Shown here piece after piece: positions 59,361 to 64,000 of a stretch of DNA of 64,000 nt. The stretch spans positions 2,313,236 through 2,377,235 of the forward strand of contig JAQFVV010000156.1 in assembly GCA_028023455.1 (NCBI GenBank), given 5' to 3'. Source of the stretch: Epiperipatus broadwayi (taxonomy: Eukaryota > Onychophora > Udeonychophora > Euonychophora > Peripatidae). Under the pieces are notes generated by a model. It did not search any database. It saw only the letters and a program-made list of their open reading frames with translations, and was not told the origin of the DNA. The first letter of the stretch is position 1. Each line of letters opens with the position of its first letter. A program made the position numbers and the translations under genes.

Positions 59361-59709
59361 CTTTCTAAATATCACATGATCACTATCTCTTATACTAGCA
59401 CATAATTGTTAATAAACAAGGCAAAACTCTCCATACAGTAGTGCCACACTGAGTAATCAATGGATGCCAGAAGGCTTGTACATAAAATCCCCATCTAGTA
59501 CCTACTCATCACTGACGAAGGTCACAAGCCAGAAACTAGTTGGGATATTCTGACGAAGGCCACAAGCCAGAAACTAGTCTGGGGATATTGGATGAGTAGG
59601 CACTAGATAGGGATTTTATGTACAAGCCTTCTGGCATCCATTGACTATTCTGGTTGGCACAGGGTGGCACTACTGTATGGAGAGTTTTGCCTTGTTTACT
59701 TTCTAAATA
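59361..59709. mobile_element. Foldback element, copy 2
   Basis: A body of 327 bp (59372-59698) is flanked by perfect 11-bp direct repeats ctttctaaata (59361-59371 and 59699-59709). It is homologous to 7593-8112 at both ends: cacatgatcac then caaggcaaaactctccatac on the left, and ctactgtatggagagtttt then gccttgttta on the right. The halves are inverted (acaagccttctggcatccat near the right; atggatgccagaaggcttgt on the left). The centre has two ~36-bp units around gaaggccacaagccagaaac. The minus-strand frame at 59536-59778 is made of this repeat and is not a gene. Confidence 0.85.
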
Positions 59710-60625
59710 ACTTTGAACTTTGTGCTTAATTCTAACTTGAGATGATTTTCCAATGCTCATTATTAAGGTGGAACCCATGTAATGAAAAATACTACTACTT
59801 ATAAATTCTCATATTTTTAAAATAGACACTAAAATTATAGATTTCCCACATCTATAATGTAAATATGTTCAGGGCCTTATGTCACTCTGTTAAAATATGG
59901 ATGATATCTGATATGTACATGTATGTTTAAATGCACATACATATATAAGTATAAACTAAATGAGAAAAAGTAACAAGTTTAATAAATTAAAGAATTTTAA
60001 AAGATTGATTCTTTTAAAATACTAAGTAAAAGATTTATAAACTCTTAAGATTAGAAAAAGATTACTTTCTAAAAATTAATAACAGTCTAATTAATGAGAG
60101 TAGAATACGTTGTTAATGAAGTAAAACAATAAAAAGAATTTGTGTGTAGATTTCTTTTATAAGATAAACTGAAATAACTCATTAATTAAAGAAAGATAAT
60201 GATGTAAATTCTTGTATGAAGATTAAAATGAAGAATCACCTGAGTGGACGAATGGGAGTATAAGCCAATCAACTGCAGGGAAGGCCTCAGTACAAATTGG
60301 ATCAAGAACACTCCATTTGATTCTTTGAGCTTCACCTGTGCACATGGACATAGAGTTGGAGCAGAATGTCTCCCTTGGCACAGTGATTTCAAGTGTGGAG
60401 GGCTGGCCTCGGAATGTGGGAACAGCCAGTTAGGACTCTTACAGGTTGTATGATCTAAATTATTATTTATGTATGCCTTCGGGCCTTATTATGTTAAATT
60501 ATCATATGTATGTAAATAGTTAAAACATTATTAAGGATCATTCATTAAATTATCTAAATATTAATTGTTTAGTAATGATTTGTATTCGTGGGAAGTGCAC
60601 TCTTAAATCAGCTAGACATAGCAAT

Positions 60626-60637
60626 TGGTGCAGTCAG
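60626..60637 (+). promoter_or_regulatory. Primer-binding site
   Basis: tggtgcagtcag lies two bases after the LTR end gca and is identical to the site at 36271-36260 on the minus strand. Confidence 0.7.
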
Positions 60638-60693
60638 TTTTAATTCGAATGATTAATTAAAGTAACGGTTAAATTTAGATAAAAGACTAGGCA

Positions 60694-63600
60694 ATGCAAG
60701 TAGCAATTGCAAAACTTGATGTCAGTGAGGCAAGTAGTTGGCCCCTGTACGTTTAACATGTAGAAAAATATTTATTCATTAATAAAGTTAAAGATGATAA
60801 GTATAAGATTGCTTCATTATTATGCTTTGCTGGGAAAGGAGTTATTGAGATAGCCAACAGGCTCATCGAACCTCTAACTCCTGAAGATTGTACATTCGAT
60901 CAGGTTAAAGAGCATTTTCCAAATCACTTTAACTCCCAATTCTCTAGGCATGTTGCTAGACTGCAATTCCGAGCTCAGAACTAAAGGTTGAATGAAAGCA
61001 TAAAAGATTATGATAGTACTCTTTGTAATCTAGCAAAAAGTTGTGTCTAGGGATCTTTCGTAGATGAAGCCCTGCTGGAATAATTTCTTACTGGTAGATG
61101 TAATAATAATTTAAGGTAATAATTATTGGCCATTAGCGATTTAGATTATATAGAGGATATAAAACATGGGATAGTTTATGAACCCGTGCATGAGCAATCT
61201 CGAAAATTTACCAAGTTCAATAGTAATAGTAAATCACAAACAGATGTTTATAAAACTGTAAGGAAAAAATTGACTAACAAAAATGAGAATCATGCTAACA
61301 GTAAAAACCCATTTATACATTTTTGCTGTGGGGAAAAAGAGCCACAAAGCCGCAAATTGTTTTCAAAAACAAGAACGCTGCAATGTGCAAAGAAAAACGT
61401 AACAATCCAACATGGGAATAGTTATAAACGTTCATATCAGGGTTAGGCAAGTCAGCCTGCCAATATTAAAAAAATGTCCACTGACGACAATAAAATTATA
61501 TTAAAATTAAACTGTGTGATCAGCTCATATCTATGGAGATAGACAGTGGTAGCAGTGTATCATTAATATCAGAAGCAGCTGGGTTACTGTAACCTCTATG
61601 AGTAAAAAAAATCCCTAAACTAGAAAAAACTGACCTTAAAGCATTAGATGTAAATAGCAACGTGGTCAAAATTAAAGGTGTTGTTCAGGCCCCCGTAAGT
61701 AGAATGGAAGGAAAAGTGATAGATTACCTTTATACATAGTTTATGCTCTAATAAACTCCCTAATCAGGCATCAATGGTTTAGGAAATTGGGTACTAAGCT
61801 CACATTTGTGAAAAAGATTGAAATGAAAAAACGAAATGCTAATCAAATTTCCTAGTTTATTTAATGGGGAATTGGGTGTTATTAAATGAGCCCTATATTG
61901 ATAAAGAAAAGCAATGATGCACTAACCTATAATATGCAAGGCACGGAAAGTTCTGTTTGCGCAAAAAGAGAAAGTTGAAAAGAAAATCAATGACTTAGTT
62001 AAGAAAGGGTGTTACAACCCACCGAAAATTCTGATTGGGCTACACCATTGATAATTATAACTAAACCCAATAGGTAAATTTGTTTGTAAAGCGATTATAG
62101 GTATTGGTAAATAAGGCGATCAGTAAGTGTGTATCCAGTTCCTAATGCCAGGGTAATAATAGCATCACTCCAGAGATTACATTTTTTTGCTAAATTAGAT
62201 CTTAATGCTGCTTTCCATCAGATACCAGTTAATGAATAGACAGCTGAAATATTAACACTAACTACTCATGTAGGATTATATAAATGTATGAGGCTCTCAT
62301 TTGGAATAACATTAGGCCTCTAGTATCTTTCAATCAAAAATTGAAACCCTCCTTAATGGATTAGAAAGCATTATTCCATATTTTGATGTCTGATTACAGC
62401 TATGACTGAAAATAAACTTAAAATGCGTCTACAGAAAGTCTGCAAAAAACTGGATGAATTTGGGGTTAAACTTAATACCTAAAAATGTATATGGAAAGCA
62501 AGCGATATCAAGTTCTTAGGTCACCTTATATTTAAAATCAGCATATCTCCTTGCCCCCGAAAAAGCTAAATTAGTTGCAGAAATGCAGAGGCATAGCAAT
62601 ATGAAAAAACTGCAAGCCTTCCTGGGTCTGGTTAATTACTTTAAAAATTTTTTAGAAGGAAAAGCCCATGTGGCCAGACCATTATGTGATCAAGTGGGAA
62701 GAAGAAGAAAAAGCATTTCTACACAGAAAATCATTGCTTACTTCAAATAATTACTTGTCCATTACAACAGTGAACTGGAAGTGACTCAGACCACAGACAC
62801 ATCAGAAATTTGGTGTCGGAGCAGTATTGTGTACCCTGCTCATGAAGATAAATGACCCATTGCTTATGCGTCGCATACTTTTCCAAAGCAGAGGAAAACT
62901 ATAGTCAGTTGGACAAGGAGGCCCTTGCAATTTATTTGGCATCAAAAAGTTCCATCAATACTCATTTGGCCACAGATTTACAATAGCAACTGATCATACA
63001 CCCCTATTGGAAATATTAGAAAATAAACAAATTTTAATTCCCGAACATCCGAGTCTGCACATGTTGCATTGGCTAAACATTTTGGAAGGTTAAGATTATA
63101 CATTGGTATATAGAAAAGGAAAACAAATAAGGCACACTGATGCTTTATCACATATGCCTGATTAGACTGAAATATATAAAAAAGAAATAGAAATTAATTA
63201 TATCAATGCCTTGAAGAGTCAAACCCTCAACAGCACAAAAGTGGCTGCATGGACATCCAAAGAGAATGTCTACCAACGGATATTAAACCAGATCAGCGAA
63301 GGATGGTCAAATCAACAACCTAGTTTTCTTCATAAAGAATTATGGAACGCCTGTAGTTGTCTGTATGCAAGGGATGTATTCGTAGGGGTGATCAAGTGCT
63401 AATTCCGCTAAAAGGTAGGAGCCAAACTCTTTAAGTTGTTGCATGAGAGCCACCCAGGCATCGTTAGGGCAAAAGCACTAGCTCGTAGTTATATCTGATA
63501 ACCCAATATTAATAATGACATTAAAAAATATATTAAAAAAAAACAAAAATTATCAAACATGTGGTAAAGCGCTTCCGGCTAATGTTGAACCACGGCCTAA

Positions 63601-64000
63601 AGCTGAAAGGCCATGGAAACAGATAGACCACTGTGGCCCATGTGAGGTCATCTGTTTTTGGTAATGGTCGACACATTCTCAGCATGGACCGAATACAAAA
63701 TAGTCAATAACATCAGCACAGACATGACACTTAGCAAATTGTACAAAATTTTTGCTCAATCACAGCTTTCCAGAAATGCTTGTTTTGGATAATGGAACTA
63801 GCTCTACTTCAGCAAAGTTCAAAAAGCGATGCAAGAATGGGGGATTAAACACACCTCTCCCTACCACCCTCAATCCAATGGACTAGCTGAGAAAGCTGTA
63901 CAAACTCTAAAGTCTTCCATTAATAATTGGGGGTAATTAAAAAAAATGAAACACTGCCGACTGCACTCCTCCATCAACATGTGACCCCTAAAGCCAAATC
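60694..64000 (+). pseudogene. Gypsy gag-pol polyprotein remnant
   Basis: Gag starts at the ATG at 60694 (MQVAIAKLDVSEASSWPLYV), with IASLLCFAGKGVIEIANRLI near 60810 and FNSQFSRHVARLQFRAQN near 60930; a damaged zinc knuckle region lies near 61320-61400. Protease: MEIDSGSSVSLISEA at 61533-61578. Reverse transcriptase: YPVPNARVIIASL near 62130, FAKLDLNAAFHQIPVNE near 62190-62235, and FGVKLNT then KFLGHLI near 62460-62530; the YxDD site is damaged (IFDV). RNase H: ASHTFPKAEENYSQLDKEAL near 62870-62930, with YRKGKQIRHTDALS near 63110-63150. Integrase: HESHPGIVRAKAL near 63440, the first Asp in WKQIDHCGP near 63620, VLDNGTS near 63785 and NGLAEKAVQTLKSSINNW near 63878-63930. Frameshifts and stops are spread throughout. 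It continues beyond the right edge. Confidence 0.88.

Larger units (their letters stand above)
60230..64000 (+). mobile_element. Ty3/Gypsy element, decayed, running off the window
   Basis: It holds the LTR end, primer-binding site, gag, protease, reverse transcriptase, RNase H and integrase in canonical Gypsy order. The 5' LTR ends at 60623 (…catagca), but its start could not be fixed because the 3' LTR is outside the window. The GC-richer text at 60240-60440 probably belongs to it. It shares the primer-binding site and Gag layout with the inverted-LTR element at 33.6-37.0 kb but is much older. Confidence 0.85.

Overview
This is a window of AT-rich animal nuclear DNA. It has long introns, spliced exons and many decayed transposons, and I see no bacterial-style gene packing. 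The mix of RTE-type and a second non-LTR retrotransposon family, Penelope-like (GIY-YIG) elements, Ty3/Gypsy elements, pogo/Tigger transposases, foldback elements and a tRNA-derived SINE suggests an invertebrate with a fairly large genome, possibly an arthropod or chelicerate. The sequence alone does not fix the species.

One host gene is visible. Five internal exons on the minus strand (55134-54989, 45626-45558, 38835-38473, 14815-14453, 14205-14081) join in a compatible reading frame. They encode part of a small G protein signaling modulator (SGSM1/2 family, TBC-domain Rab GTPase activator), including the entry to the TBC domain and its arginine finger. The 5' exons lie beyond the right edge. 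The rest of the TBC domain, including the glutamine-finger exon, lies beyond the left edge or was not found. Introns measure about 9.4, 6.7 and 23.7 kb and 247 bp, so nearly everything between 14 and 55 kb is intronic transposon sequence.

Layout: 1-1060, 3' end of an RTE-like LINE. 1-14 kb, AT-rich DNA with hairpin (MITE-like) repeats, a foldback element, a CTCF-motif-like repeat cluster and a Tigger fossil hit by a very short SINE. 14-38 kb, SGSM exons and the big intron, holding tandem duplications, a 2.6-kb Penelope palindrome, a second Tigger fossil, a ~350-bp satellite-like array, a hairpin MITE, a LINE 3' end, and a young Gypsy element whose two LTRs are inverted. 38-55 kb, SGSM exons with an internally deleted Gypsy element, a 5'-inverted RTE element and a satellite array interrupted by a LINE. 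55-64 kb, upstream intron or flank with a second foldback element and a decayed Gypsy element running off the right edge.

The most unusual structure is the Gypsy-derived element at 33628-37012. It has gag, protease and partial reverse transcriptase between two ~742-bp LTRs in inverted orientation. These share about 98-99% identity by eye and are flanked by a perfect 5-bp duplication (ACATC), which suggests it integrated already in this form. Its LTR promoters would converge and could make double-stranded RNA inside the SGSM intron.
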